A DNA stretch of 64,000 nt, taken from assembly GCA_023259675.1 (NCBI GenBank), contig JALRGT010000010.1, forward strand, positions 1 through 64,000, given 5' to 3'. This DNA comes from Flavobacterium sp. GTDB taxonomy: Bacteria; Bacteroidota; Bacteroidia; Flavobacteriales; Flavobacteriaceae. The notes under the pieces are model-generated. The model ran no database searches. It was not told the DNA's origin and worked only from the letters and a program-made list of their open reading frames with translations. Positions 42,830 to 51,410 of this stretch are shown here, piece after piece. The position numbers and the translations under genes were made by a program. Within the stretch, counting starts at the first letter, position 1. Every line of letters begins with the position of its first letter.

Positions 42830-43492
42830 ATGCATATTTTAATAGTTGAAGACGAAATAGGGATTGCCAATTTTTTAAAACAGGGATTAGAAGAAGAAGG
42901 CTATGAAGTTTCAACAGCAACTGATGGAATTCAAGGGTTTGAAATGGTAAATAAGACTTCTTTTGATTTAATATTATTAGATTGGATGTTGCCTAAAATG
43001 AGTGGTTTGGATTTGTGTAAAACTATTAGGATTAATGATAATACAACTCCCCTTTTATTTTTAACGGCAAAAGATACTATTCAGGAAACCATTGAAGGTT
43101 TACAGGCTGGGGCTAATGATTATATAAAGAAACCTTTTAGTTTTGATGAATTAGTAGAGCGAATTAAAATTCATTTTAGAAATCATAAAGAAGCCGAAAT
43201 TCTTAAACTAGGAACAATAGAAATAAACCTTTCCAAACGTACTGTTCGGATAAGCGGAAATGAAGTTTCATTAACCCAACGTGAGTTTGATTTATTAAAT
43301 TATTTAATAAAAAACAAGGGGGAAGTTTGTACCCGAAATCAAATTATAGTAGATGTTTGGGACATTCATTTTGAATACGACACCGGAGTTATTGATGTAT
43401 TCATTAATGCCATCCGAAAAAAATTAAATTTAAAAATTGAGCAAGATTATATAAAAACAATCCGTGGAGTGGGGTATATCGCTAATGATTAA
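42830..43492 (+). CDS. OmpR-family response regulator
   Basis: 220 residues from the ATG at 42830, with receiver domain (VEDEIGIANFL, phospho-acceptor Asp51 in LLDWMLPKMSG, Thr in LFLTAKD, Lys in IKKPFSFDELVER) and a winged-helix DNA-binding domain (LTQREFDLLNYLIKNKGEVCTR, YIKTIRGVGYI). An in-frame TTG at 42821 is an alternative. The start lies 11 bp after the barrel gene and the kinase follows with no gap, so the pair is probably in the same transcript. Confidence 0.94.
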   Translation: MHILIVEDEIGIANFLKQGLEEEGYEVSTATDGIQGFEMVNKTSFDLILLDWMLPKMSGLDLCKTIRINDNTTPLLFLTAKDTIQETIEGLQAGANDYIKKPFSFDELVERIKIHFRNHKEAEILKLGTIEINLSKRTVRISGNEVSLTQREFDLLNYLIKNKGEVCTRNQIIVDVWDIHFEYDTGVIDVFINAIRKKLNLKIEQDYIKTIRGVGYIAND

Positions 43493-44878
43493 ATGCTTAT
43501 GCAACAACTTTCTTTTAAAAACAGAATAGCTTTAAATTATATCATTACCACTGCATTATTGATTTTTGTGGTGTTTTGTACCATATATTCTATCGTTAAA
43601 ATCAGTGTCTATAATCATGTAAATTCAGATATATCAAAAGAAGTTCTCAATCATGCAAATGAAATTACAATCAAAAACAATTCGTTTTCACTGATACACA
43701 AAGAAGAATGGAAAGAAAGGGAGCATAATACGGTAGATGTAAATCCAGTTTTTATTCAGTTTTTGGATAAAAAAGGGAACATTCATGAAAAATCACCAAA
43801 CTTAAAAAAACATGCTTTACATTTTCATAAAGACAGAGAAGACAATACTTTATTTGACACCCAATTATTAGGGAACAAAATTCGCCAAATCCAAGTTCCA
43901 ATTTATCAAAAAGATGCCATTATTGGATACATCTTGATTGCAATGTCTCTAGAAGGCGCTGCAATAGTTTTGCAAAATTTATCAGAAATACTGGTGATTG
44001 CGTATCCATTAATTCTATTAATATTATTTTTTATTGCCCGTTTTATCGCAGGAAGAAGTATAAAACCCATTAGCGCAATAATTGAAACTTCAAATATTAT
44101 TACTAAAGATAATTTAAAATCAAGAATTCATTTACCACAAAAAAAAGATGAATTATACGTTTTGTCAAAAACGATAAACAAACTTTTAGACCGAATAGAA
44201 ACTGCTGTAGAAAGAGAAAAACAATTTACTTCTGATGCTTCGCATGAACTGAGAACGCCACTGACGGTTATCAAAGGAACATTGGAAGTTTTGATTCGAA
44301 AACCAAGAAATCAAGAAGAATACCAAGAGAAAATCAACTATTGTATTACAGAGGTTGATCGACTCAATAATTTAGTAAATCAATTGCTCTTATTGGCACG
44401 ATATGAAAATCAAATTCAATCGATTAAATCGGAAAATATTGCGCTAGATGCTATCATTTCGGATGTTATTTCAAGATATTCAACGTTAATTCAGTCAAAA
44501 AATATTTTGGTGGAAACCAATTTTCAGCAATATATCCAAGTAAAAAATGATCCTTATTTACTTTCGATTATTTTAAACAATTTGGTTTCTAATGCCATTA
44601 AATATTCTAGGGATAAAGCTAGTTTGAAAATTTCTTTAATTAATGCCAATAATATAATTGAATGCCATATTTCGAATTCCGGTATCGGAATTTCCCAAGT
44701 AGATTTACAAAAAATATTCATTCCTTTTTATCGTTCAAAATCAACCGAACATATAAATATTAAAGGAACTGGTCTAGGATTGTCTATCGTGAGGCGACTA
44801 TGTGAATTGCTTAATATTGAAATAGAGATATCCAGTATTGAACAAGTTAGAACTTTAGTGGTTTTGCGATTTCTTTAA
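43493..44878 (+). CDS. Sensor histidine kinase
   Basis: 461 residues. Two membrane helices (about 12-35 and 160-185) border a periplasmic sensor loop of about 120 residues that resembles no domain I can name and is rich in His, Lys and Asn. Then HAMP (AGRSIKPISAIIETSNIITKDNL), the phospho-acceptor His251 in SDASHELRTPLTVIKG, and the ATPase N, G1 and G2 boxes (NNLVSNAIKYS, GIGISQVDL, GTGLGLSIV). Partner of the preceding regulator. The signal is unknown; location suggests an envelope redox or metal cue. Confidence 0.93.
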   Translation: MLMQQLSFKNRIALNYIITTALLIFVVFCTIYSIVKISVYNHVNSDISKEVLNHANEITIKNNSFSLIHKEEWKEREHNTVDVNPVFIQFLDKKGNIHEKSPNLKKHALHFHKDREDNTLFDTQLLGNKIRQIQVPIYQKDAIIGYILIAMSLEGAAIVLQNLSEILVIAYPLILLILFFIARFIAGRSIKPISAIIETSNIITKDNLKSRIHLPQKKDELYVLSKTINKLLDRIETAVEREKQFTSDASHELRTPLTVIKGTLEVLIRKPRNQEEYQEKINYCITEVDRLNNLVNQLLLLARYENQIQSIKSENIALDAIISDVISRYSTLIQSKNILVETNFQQYIQVKNDPYLLSIILNNLVSNAIKYSRDKASLKISLINANNIIECHISNSGIGISQVDLQKIFIPFYRSKSTEHINIKGTGLGLSIVRRLCELLNIEIEISSIEQVRTLVVLRFL

Positions 44879-45099
44879 GTGATGTTTCAGAATTTTTTTA
44901 AAATTAGCCTTATTTAGTCAAACATTAATTACAAAAAATAATAAAATTTTCGTATTTTTAATGTACGAAGTATAGAATAGGGATAAGCATTCCAAAAAAG
45001 GATGTATAAAGGGAACGATTTTAAAAAAGTATGTTGAAATTATCATGGAAATCCAGATTTTTCAAAAAGCATTTTTGATATTGATAATTAACAGACAGT

Positions 45100-46218
45100 A
45101 TGGATTTAAGTAAGTTGAAAAGTCAATTGCAAGTTGAAGTTGATACCTCATTTTTGTATGAAAGCATTGCGACCATTCAAACAGATGATAATTTAATAAG
45201 GGTTTTACAAAGTTTGGGTGAAATAGAAAGAGGTCATGCCCAACATATGTATGATAAAATACTTTCGATAGATGCTAATTACCAAATGCCATTTCCTTCT
45301 TCAAAAGCAAAATTGCAACTGAAATTAGGAAAACTATTCGGGTATAGTTCAATTATAAGCAGTCTTTCCAATATTGAAAAGCAATTTGCGGTTAATACCA
45401 TAAAAAATAAGATTGAACTTGGTGAAAAACCTACAGGATTTGAACACAATCATCTCAATATTATTGAAGCCGTTAACAATAATGCAGCTTTGAATGTTTC
45501 AGGTGGTTTTTTATCCAAATTTGAAAGCCGTCATAAATCAGTAGGAGGAAATGCTTTAAGGGCTGCCGTTTTAGGTTCTAATGATGGTTTGGTTTCCAAT
45601 ATGAGTTTGGTCATGGGGGTTGCAGGTGCTGCGGTTTCAAATAATACGATACTATTAACCGGAATCGCGGGTTTATTGGCAGGAGCCATTTCAATGGCGA
45701 TGGGAGAATGGCTTTCGGTGCAAAGTTCCAGAGAATTAAATCAAAGGCAAATTGATATCGAATTAGAAGAATTGGAAGCATCTCCAGAGGAAGAAAAAAA
45801 AGAATTGGTTTTATTGTATCAAGCCAAAGGAATGAATGTAGAAGAAGCTAAAAAATTGGCAAAGAAGGCTTTCGAAAATCCAGAAATGGCTTTAGATGCT
45901 ATTATTAAAGAAGAATTAGGAATTGACAAAGAGGAATTAGGAGGGTCGGCTTGGGAAGCGGCTATCGCATCATTTTTACTTTTCTCGGTTGGTGCCATAA
46001 TTCCGTTGTATCCTTTTATTTTCCTTGATGGCAAAAATGCCATTTTATTAAGTTTAGGAAGTAGTGTTGTTGGCTTATTTGGAATTGGAGCTGCCATCAC
46101 TTTATTAACTGGAAAAAGTATTTTTTTTTCAGGTTTTAGACAAGTCTTGTTTGGCTTGGCTGCTGCAGCCGTTACCTATGGAATAGGTTCTTTAATAGGG
46201 GTTTCATTAGCCGGATAA
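45100..46218 (+). CDS. Rubrerythrin/ferritin-like plus VIT1/CCC1 iron transporter (MbfA-like)
   Basis: 372 residues in two parts. Residues 1-130 are a ferritin-like four-helix domain with E21 and the E43xxH46 motif of rubrerythrins, giving a di-iron site. Residues 145-372 are a VIT1/CCC1 transporter: RAAVLGSNDGLVSNMSLVMGVAGAAV, the cytosolic metal-binding helix rich in Glu (LEELEASPEEEKKELVL), and five membrane helices. Such fusions (MbfA) export ferrous iron or manganese in response to iron and peroxide stress. About 220 bp separate it from the kinase gene, so it may have its own promoter. Confidence 0.9.
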   Translation: MDLSKLKSQLQVEVDTSFLYESIATIQTDDNLIRVLQSLGEIERGHAQHMYDKILSIDANYQMPFPSSKAKLQLKLGKLFGYSSIISSLSNIEKQFAVNTIKNKIELGEKPTGFEHNHLNIIEAVNNNAALNVSGGFLSKFESRHKSVGGNALRAAVLGSNDGLVSNMSLVMGVAGAAVSNNTILLTGIAGLLAGAISMAMGEWLSVQSSRELNQRQIDIELEELEASPEEEKKELVLLYQAKGMNVEEAKKLAKKAFENPEMALDAIIKEELGIDKEELGGSAWEAAIASFLLFSVGAIIPLYPFIFLDGKNAILLSLGSSVVGLFGIGAAITLLTGKSIFFSGFRQVLFGLAAAAVTYGIGSLIGVSLAG

Positions 46219-46251
46219 CAATAAACTATTAACTTTAAATACTACAAAATT

Positions 46252-46761
46252 ATGAACGATGCACACTTACATTTGTTGGTAAATCATTTTCCTATTGTTG
46301 GGACGATTTTAGGGCTTGGGGTTTTAATGGCCGGAATGATTTCAAAAAAAGATGCAGTTAAGAATACTGCCAATTATTTATTTATTGTTGGAGCACTCTT
46401 TGCACTTGCCAGTATAGCAACAGGAGATGGTGCCGCAGAACTTGTAGAAGACATGCCAAATGTGGGACACAAAATTATTCACGAACATGAAGAGATGGCC
46501 GAAAATTTTGCAGTGGTAATGTATATTTTAGGGTTGTGTTCTTTATTGGGAATTTATTTTAATCATAAAAATCATGTAAAAGCCAAGTTGGTCACTTCTA
46601 TAACGCTTATTATTGCTGTTGTGGCTGTTGTATTTTCTACTTTAGTAGGTACTTCTGGAGGTGAAATTCGCCATACAGAGATAAGAACTGATAGTCTTTC
46701 GGCTCCAATAGATTCAATTAATCCAATAAATAATAATAAGAGGATTAAATATCTGAATTAA
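46252..46761 (+). CDS. DUF2231-like four-helix membrane protein
   Basis: 169 residues with four predicted membrane helices. HLHLLVNHFPIVGTILGLGVLMAG near the start matches the DUF2231 pattern, whose relatives have conserved His residues within or next to membrane helices. A His/Glu-rich loop (GHKIIHEHEEMAENF) between helices 2 and 3 could bind haem or metal. A short polar tail follows. It lies 33 bp after the iron transporter gene and precedes a strong terminator, so the two are probably one transcript. Confidence 0.75.
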   Translation: MNDAHLHLLVNHFPIVGTILGLGVLMAGMISKKDAVKNTANYLFIVGALFALASIATGDGAAELVEDMPNVGHKIIHEHEEMAENFAVVMYILGLCSLLGIYFNHKNHVKAKLVTSITLIIAVVAVVFSTLVGTSGGEIRHTEIRTDSLSAPIDSINPINNNKRIKYLN

Positions 46762-46783
46762 ATAAACAGTAACTAGTGACACC

Positions 46784-46818
46784 ATCCCCGAACTGAAGTA
46801 GTCTCGGGGATTTTTTTG
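46784..46818 (+). terminator. Bidirectional terminator
   Basis: ATCCCCGA (46784-46791) pairs with TCGGGGAT (46804-46811) over a 12-nt loop, followed by seven T's. It ends the rightward unit and could serve the leftward exporter gene. Confidence 0.85.
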
Positions 46819-46819
46819 T

Positions 46820-48172
46820 TTAGTTTTCTTTTTGAAATATTTTTTTGACTAGGATATTCAAATCTTTCCCCTTCACGGTATCGGATTTGAAAACGATAAT
46901 AGGAAATGCGATTCCAAACGCGAGAGCAAAAAGGATAAATAATGTCGTAATTCCATAAGAGAAGGTTTCAATAATATCTTCAACAGAAGGACGTTGACCT
47001 TTGGTATTGTTGATCCAGTCAATCATTCCCATCATAAACTTGTAACTAACTAAACCCGGAATCATATTGATGACGGCGGGAATCATGAAAACAATAGGAG
47101 GAGTGTGCGTTCTGTGTGCAAAATACATCCCAGAAATCCCAACAAAGGAAGAGGCTGCAAAAATGGATAAAATTAGATTCACACCCAGTTCTTGGGATAT
47201 TAAATATTTAATAAAATACCCCACTGCCCCAAGAAGAAAAACAGTCCATAAGGCTCTTTTTGAAGTATTAAATATCAATGCAAACCCCAAAGAGGTTATT
47301 CCGCCAAAAAGTAATTTTGAAGCAAATAAAGCAAAACCCGTTGGCATGTATGACGCTTTAACTTGATCTTGAATGTTTGATAAATTAAAAAAACTTAATT
47401 CATTAATATAAGGAATGCCAAAAATTAAATTTGAAGTAAAAAAACCAAAAGCGAGCATTAAAATAGCTATGGAGCTAAAAATAAATCGAGCAGTTCCAGA
47501 TTCGAAATAACCTTCTAAATAATCTATAAATGAATTAATCATAACCACGCCCGGAATTAGGTATAATATGGAAACGATTAATGCTTGCTCAATATTTACA
47601 TTTAAAAATACACCCGAAAAATGGATGAATAATGTAGAAAGAGTGGCGGCAACGAAAAATCCCCATAAATGATTGTAATGTTTTGATACCAATGTTCTTC
47701 TGGCATAAAGTCCCAGAAGTGTAGAGAAGTAAACAATTATGGCTTGAATCCAATCCCCATCAAACAACATGCAAAGAGCAACACTTGCAAAAGGGGCAAA
47801 TAAATATAGTTGGAGTGGGGAATATACTTTTCTAGATTTTATTTGTTCCAAAGTTGACTTTATTACAGTTATTGGCGTTTTATTTTCTAAAACTTTCCAA
47901 GACAGAATACTGATTTCAGAGATGGTTTCAAAATTTGTCCCTTTGTCTCTAACTGTTCGGGCAAGAGTACGGGTTTTAAATTTATTTTGTTTGTAAATAG
48001 AAATTACAATTCCGGTATAGGTCAAAACCAATTCGCAATGATAACCGAGTCCAAGTGCAAATCGTTCTAAGTTTCGAACTATTCTTGCAGTGTGAGCACC
48101 ACAAGTCATCATCATTTCACCAATTTCGGTAAGTAATTCGAGTACTTTTTGTGTTTCTCTCTCTTCAATCAT
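46820..48172 (-). CDS. Threonine/serine exporter (ThrE) family protein
   Basis: 450 residues joining the two ThrE halves: the PF06738 part with a cytoplasmic N-terminal domain (VLELLTEIGEMMMTCGAHTARIVRNLERFA) and five helices, then a second set of five helices (PF12821). SYGITTLFILFALAFGIAFP near the end is typical. In Corynebacterium ThrE exports threonine and serine; substrate specificity here is not known. The gene is divergent from pckA. Confidence 0.88.
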   Translation of the reverse strand: MIEERETQKVLELLTEIGEMMMTCGAHTARIVRNLERFALGLGYHCELVLTYTGIVISIYKQNKFKTRTLARTVRDKGTNFETISEISILSWKVLENKTPITVIKSTLEQIKSRKVYSPLQLYLFAPFASVALCMLFDGDWIQAIIVYFSTLLGLYARRTLVSKHYNHLWGFFVAATLSTLFIHFSGVFLNVNIEQALIVSILYLIPGVVMINSFIDYLEGYFESGTARFIFSSIAILMLAFGFFTSNLIFGIPYINELSFFNLSNIQDQVKASYMPTGFALFASKLLFGGITSLGFALIFNTSKRALWTVFLLGAVGYFIKYLISQELGVNLILSIFAASSFVGISGMYFAHRTHTPPIVFMIPAVINMIPGLVSYKFMMGMIDWINNTKGQRPSVEDIIETFSYGITTLFILFALAFGIAFPIIVFKSDTVKGKDLNILVKKIFQKEN

Positions 48173-48476
48173 TTTATGTGAATTTTAAGGATACATTTAT
48201 AAGATTTTACTATATGGTATACTAATTAAACGGAATGATATATTTAGTAAACAGATTAACTTTCCGTCTAAATTTATAACAAAGTACTTAAAGAATTTAT
48301 TTTATTTATATGATATAAATCAGTTTCAACAATTATAATTCTGCCGAAAAAATGCCAAAAAACACGAAAACGTTTGCGTAATTAATTGATTTTCATGATA
48401 AATGTCATCTATTTTTTTAAATAACAAGCATAAATTTGAATATAAGTTAATTGTAAGAATTTTAAAATTAATCACT
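48173..48476. other. Divergent regulatory gap between the ThrE gene and pckA
   Basis: About 300 bp of AT-rich sequence with no coding frame of note. A pckA promoter element is visible at 48431-48438. I found no clear leftward promoter and no long hairpin; short inverted runs such as TATATGATATA near 48308-48318 are too small to call. Confidence 0.5.
48431..48438 (+). promoter_or_regulatory. Candidate -7 element of pckA
   Basis: TAAATTTG, same octamer as the rnpB promoter, 38 bp before the chosen pckA start. The upstream TTG is missing. Confidence 0.5.
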
Positions 48477-50096
48477 ATGAAAAACATTAAAATTATTCAG
48501 GAATTACACGAATTAGGAATTACAGGTTATCATGAAGTGGTATACAATCCTTCTTATGAAGAATTATATCAAGCAGAAGTTTCTCATAAAAGAAAAGGAT
48601 ATGAAAAAGGTGCAATAACAGATACTGGTGCTGTTGCAGTTAAAACAGGTGTCTTTACGGGACGTTCACCAAAAGATAGATATATAGTTAAAGATGATAT
48701 TACCAAAGACACTATATTTTGGGATGACAAAGTGAATTTTCCAACCACAAAAGAAATTTGGGATGATTTAAAAGGACTTGTTTTGAAACAATTGTCAACT
48801 TCTCCAAAATTATATGTTGTTGATGCTTTTTGTGGAACCAATGTTGATACCCGACTAAAAGTTCGATTTATAATGGAAGTGGCTTGGCAAGCACATTTTG
48901 TAACCAATATGTTTATAAGACCTTCTATTTATGAATTAGAAAACTTTGGTGAGCCTGATTTTATTGTAATGAACGGTTCTAAAACCACAAATCCAGACTG
49001 GAAAGAGCAAGGTTTAAATTCAGAAAACTTTGTGTTATTTAATTTAACGGAGAAAGTTCAAATTATTGGCGGTACTTGGTATGGTGGTGAAATGAAGAAA
49101 GGAATGTTCTCTATGATGAACTATTATTTACCATTAAGAGGAATGGCTTCTATGCACTGTTCTGCAAATGTAGGTGAAAAAGGAGATGTAGCGGTGTTTT
49201 TTGGTCTTTCTGGAACAGGTAAAACTACTTTGTCAGCAGACCCAAAAAGATTTTTAATAGGGGATGATGAGCATGGATGGGATAATAATGGGGTATTTAA
49301 TTATGAAGGCGGTTGTTATGCCAAAGTAATTGATTTATCAGAAGAAAATGAGCCAGACATTTGGAGAGCAATCAAGAGAGATGCTTTATTAGAAAATGTA
49401 ATTGTGGATGAATATGGTGAAATCAATTATTATGATCATTCTATTACTGAAAATTCAAGAGTTTCTTATCCAATTCATAATATAAATAAAATCGTTTTAC
49501 CTTCAAAAGCAGGTCATGCGAGTAAAATTATTTATCTATCTGCAGATGCTTTTGGTGTATTACCTCCAGTATCTATTTTGGATGACGAACAAGCTCAATA
49601 TCACTTTTTATGTGGATATACCTCTAAATTAGCTGGTACAGAAAGAGGAATTACAGAACCGGTACCTTCATTTTCTCCAGCGTTTGGGGAAGCATTCCTA
49701 ACATTACATCCAACAATGTATTCTAAAACATTGATTGGAAAAATGAAAGAACATGGAGCGAAAGCTTATTTGGTAAATACAGGTTGGAACGGAACCGGAA
49801 AAAGAATTTCTCTTAAAAATACCAGAGCAATTATAGATGCTATTATTAGTGGAGAAATTGACAATGTTGAAACAAAAACAATTCCGTTTTTAAATTTAAC
49901 GATTCCGGTTACACTACCTAATGTGACAGAAGGTATTCTGGATCCAAGGGATACGTATAAAAATGAAGCGGATTGGGAAGCTAAAGCGAAAGATTTGACG
50001 GCTCAATATATTAAAAACTTCGAGAAATATACTGATACCGAAGAAGGAAAACGTTTAGTGGCTGCGGGTCCATCTCTTGAAATGGTTGCTTATTAA
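48477..50096 (+). CDS. pckA: Phosphoenolpyruvate carboxykinase (ATP)
   Basis: 539 residues from the ATG at 48477; a longer frame from 48402 is rejected because it starts upstream of the predicted promoter and reaches beyond the family N-terminus. Motifs: [33 protein letters not shown], kinase-1a [33 protein letters not shown] (metal site) and the adenine loop region after [14 protein letters not shown]. It converts oxaloacetate and ATP to PEP, the entry of gluconeogenesis. It matches growth on amino acids or acetate. A strong terminator follows. Confidence 0.97.
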   Translation: MKNIKIIQELHELGITGYHEVVYNPSYEELYQAEVSHKRKGYEKGAITDTGAVAVKTGVFTGRSPKDRYIVKDDITKDTIFWDDKVNFPTTKEIWDDLKGLVLKQLSTSPKLYVVDAFCGTNVDTRLKVRFIMEVAWQAHFVTNMFIRPSIYELENFGEPDFIVMNGSKTTNPDWKEQGLNSENFVLFNLTEKVQIIGGTWYGGEMKKGMFSMMNYYLPLRGMASMHCSANVGEKGDVAVFFGLSGTGKTTLSADPKRFLIGDDEHGWDNNGVFNYEGGCYAKVIDLSEENEPDIWRAIKRDALLENVIVDEYGEINYYDHSITENSRVSYPIHNINKIVLPSKAGHASKIIYLSADAFGVLPPVSILDDEQAQYHFLCGYTSKLAGTERGITEPVPSFSPAFGEAFLTLHPTMYSKTLIGKMKEHGAKAYLVNTGWNGTGKRISLKNTRAIIDAIISGEIDNVETKTIPFLNLTIPVTLPNVTEGILDPRDTYKNEADWEAKAKDLTAQYIKNFEKYTDTEEGKRLVAAGPSLEMVAY

Positions 50097-50116
50097 TTTT
50101 TTCATATTTGATGTTG

Positions 50117-50163
50117 AAAAAACGGTTATTAGTGCTTAAGGCTCTTAAATAACCGTTTTTTTA
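50117..50163 (+). terminator. Intrinsic terminator after pckA
   Basis: A 14-bp perfect stem (50117-50130 with 50148-50161, core AACGGTTATT) with a 17-nt loop and a T-run on the right. Confidence 0.85.
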
Positions 50164-50206
50164 ATTTATTATTTAACAATTATTTGACAAATAGTTGTGT
50201 TTAAAA

Positions 50207-50238
50207 TTGCTTAGTAATTAAAATATCCATTATATTTG
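50207..50238 (+). promoter_or_regulatory. Promoter of the histidine operon
   Basis: TTG at 50207-50209, 21-nt spacer, TATATTTG at 50231-50238. Transcription would start near 50244, 31 nt before the leader peptide ATG. Confidence 0.7.
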
Positions 50239-50274
50239 CATTCGAAAACAAAGGAATATTAAATTTTATAAATA

Positions 50275-50334
50275 ATGTTATCAATTCAATTACATCATCA
50301 TCATTCTCATTATTGCTCTCAAGCGATGTGTTAA
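50275..50334 (+). CDS. hisL: Histidine operon leader peptide
   Basis: A 19-residue frame, MLSIQLHHHHSHYCSQAMC, too short for routine gene calling. Five of six successive codons are CAT (50293-50310). It sits between a good promoter and a strong terminator hairpin 27 nt after its stop codon, directly before hisG. In enterobacterial his operons, ribosome stalling on such a His run prevents terminator formation. The name hisL is by analogy; translation is not shown. Confidence 0.85.
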   Translation: MLSIQLHHHHSHYCSQAMC

Positions 50335-50360
50335 TGGTATGGATGTAAGTCATCATATTT

Positions 50361-50393
50361 AAAAACCCGTTTGAGTACATCAAACGGGTTTTT
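50361..50393 (+). terminator. Attenuator hairpin of the histidine operon
   Basis: A perfect 14-bp stem (AAAAACCCGTTTGA, 50361-50374, with 50380-50393) over a 5-nt loop GTACA, ending in five T's. GATGTA at 50342-50347 can pair instead with TACATC at 50376-50381, opening the loop side of the terminator, and GATG there can also pair with CATC inside the His codons. This gives the alternative structures expected of an attenuator. Confidence 0.8.
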
Positions 50394-50454
50394 CATTGTG
50401 TATAAAAACCCTTTGTGACTCAGACATAGCTATTCAAACATAAAAAAATATAAA

Positions 50455-51312
50455 ATGAGTACTTTAAAAATTGCAATTCAAAAATCAGGTCGTTTAAACG
50501 AAGACAGCATTCAAATTTTAAAAGATTGTGGAATTTCTATCAATAACGGAAATGATCAATTAAAAGCTTCAGCGTCTAATTTCCCTTTGGAAGTTTTATT
50601 CCTTAGAAACTCTGATATTCCACAATATCTGATTGATGGTGTGGTAGATGCCGCTATTGTTGGAGATAATCTTTTGGTTGAAAAAGGAAAAAATATTGAG
50701 GTAGCCCAAAAATTAGGTTTCTCAAAATGTAAAGTTTGTGTAGCAGTGCCTAAAACATTCGATTATAAATCATTGAAAGATTTAGACGGAATGCGCATCG
50801 CGACTTCTTACCCTAACACGGTTACTGAATATTTTGGTTCACACGGAATGACGGTGGATATTCACCAAATTGCGGGTTCTGTTGAGATTGCTCCAAATAT
50901 TGGTCTGGCTGACGGAATTGTTGATATTGTTTCCAGCGGAAGTACTTTATTTAAAAATAATTTGAAAGAAGTTGAAGTAATTTTGAAAAGTGAGGCTGTA
51001 TTAGCCATTTCTCCAAAAATTACTCTCGAAGTCAAAAAAATAATTGATACACTTCAATTCAGAATAGAATCTGTTTTAAGAGCCCGTAAATCAAAATACA
51101 TTTTGATGAATGTGCCAAATGATAAAATTGAGGCAGTAAGTAAAATTCTTCCTGTATTAAAAAGTGCCACTGTAATGCCATTGGCTCAAGAAGGTTGGAG
51201 TAGTGTGCACACCGTAATTGATAAAGATACTTTTTGGGAAGTAATTGATCAATTGAAAGCAGCAGGTGCCGAAGGAATTTTAGTTTGCCCAATTGAGAAA
51301 ATGGTTTTGTAA
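50455..51312 (+). CDS. hisG: ATP phosphoribosyltransferase, long form
   Basis: First step of histidine synthesis: joins PRPP and ATP. 285 residues, the long HisG form with a C-terminal ACT-like regulatory domain (about 210-285), so feedback inhibition by histidine without HisZ is expected. Motifs: IAIQKSGRLNEDSIQIL, the GVVDAAIVGDNLLVEKG segment, IATSYPNTVTEYF and the PRPP loop DGIVDIVSSGSTLFKNNL. First gene after the attenuator. Confidence 0.97.
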   Translation: MSTLKIAIQKSGRLNEDSIQILKDCGISINNGNDQLKASASNFPLEVLFLRNSDIPQYLIDGVVDAAIVGDNLLVEKGKNIEVAQKLGFSKCKVCVAVPKTFDYKSLKDLDGMRIATSYPNTVTEYFGSHGMTVDIHQIAGSVEIAPNIGLADGIVDIVSSGSTLFKNNLKEVEVILKSEAVLAISPKITLEVKKIIDTLQFRIESVLRARKSKYILMNVPNDKIEAVSKILPVLKSATVMPLAQEGWSSVHTVIDKDTFWEVIDQLKAAGAEGILVCPIEKMVL

Positions 51313-51408
51313 TCCCACCCAACCCTCCCAAAGGGAGGGCTATTGAAATAAATAATTTTAACGACTCGGCTCCCCTTTCCTTTGGAGAGGGGCTGGGGGA
51401 GAGGAAAA
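51313..51408. repeat. REP-like palindromic element between hisG and hisD
   Basis: Two G/C-rich hairpins: CCCTCCC-AAA-GGGAGGG (51323-51339) and a 9-bp stem CCCCTTTCC (51372-51380) with GGAGAGGGG (51384-51392). The outer halves are also inverse copies of each other. The GGGCTGGGGGAG sequence is shared with the element at 29267-29392. Confidence 0.85.
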
Positions 51409-51410
51409 AT

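Noticed and set aside
48402..48476. Extended pckA start
   Set aside because: The region upstream of the ATG at 48477 contains a consensus -7 element and does not resemble the PckA N-terminus.
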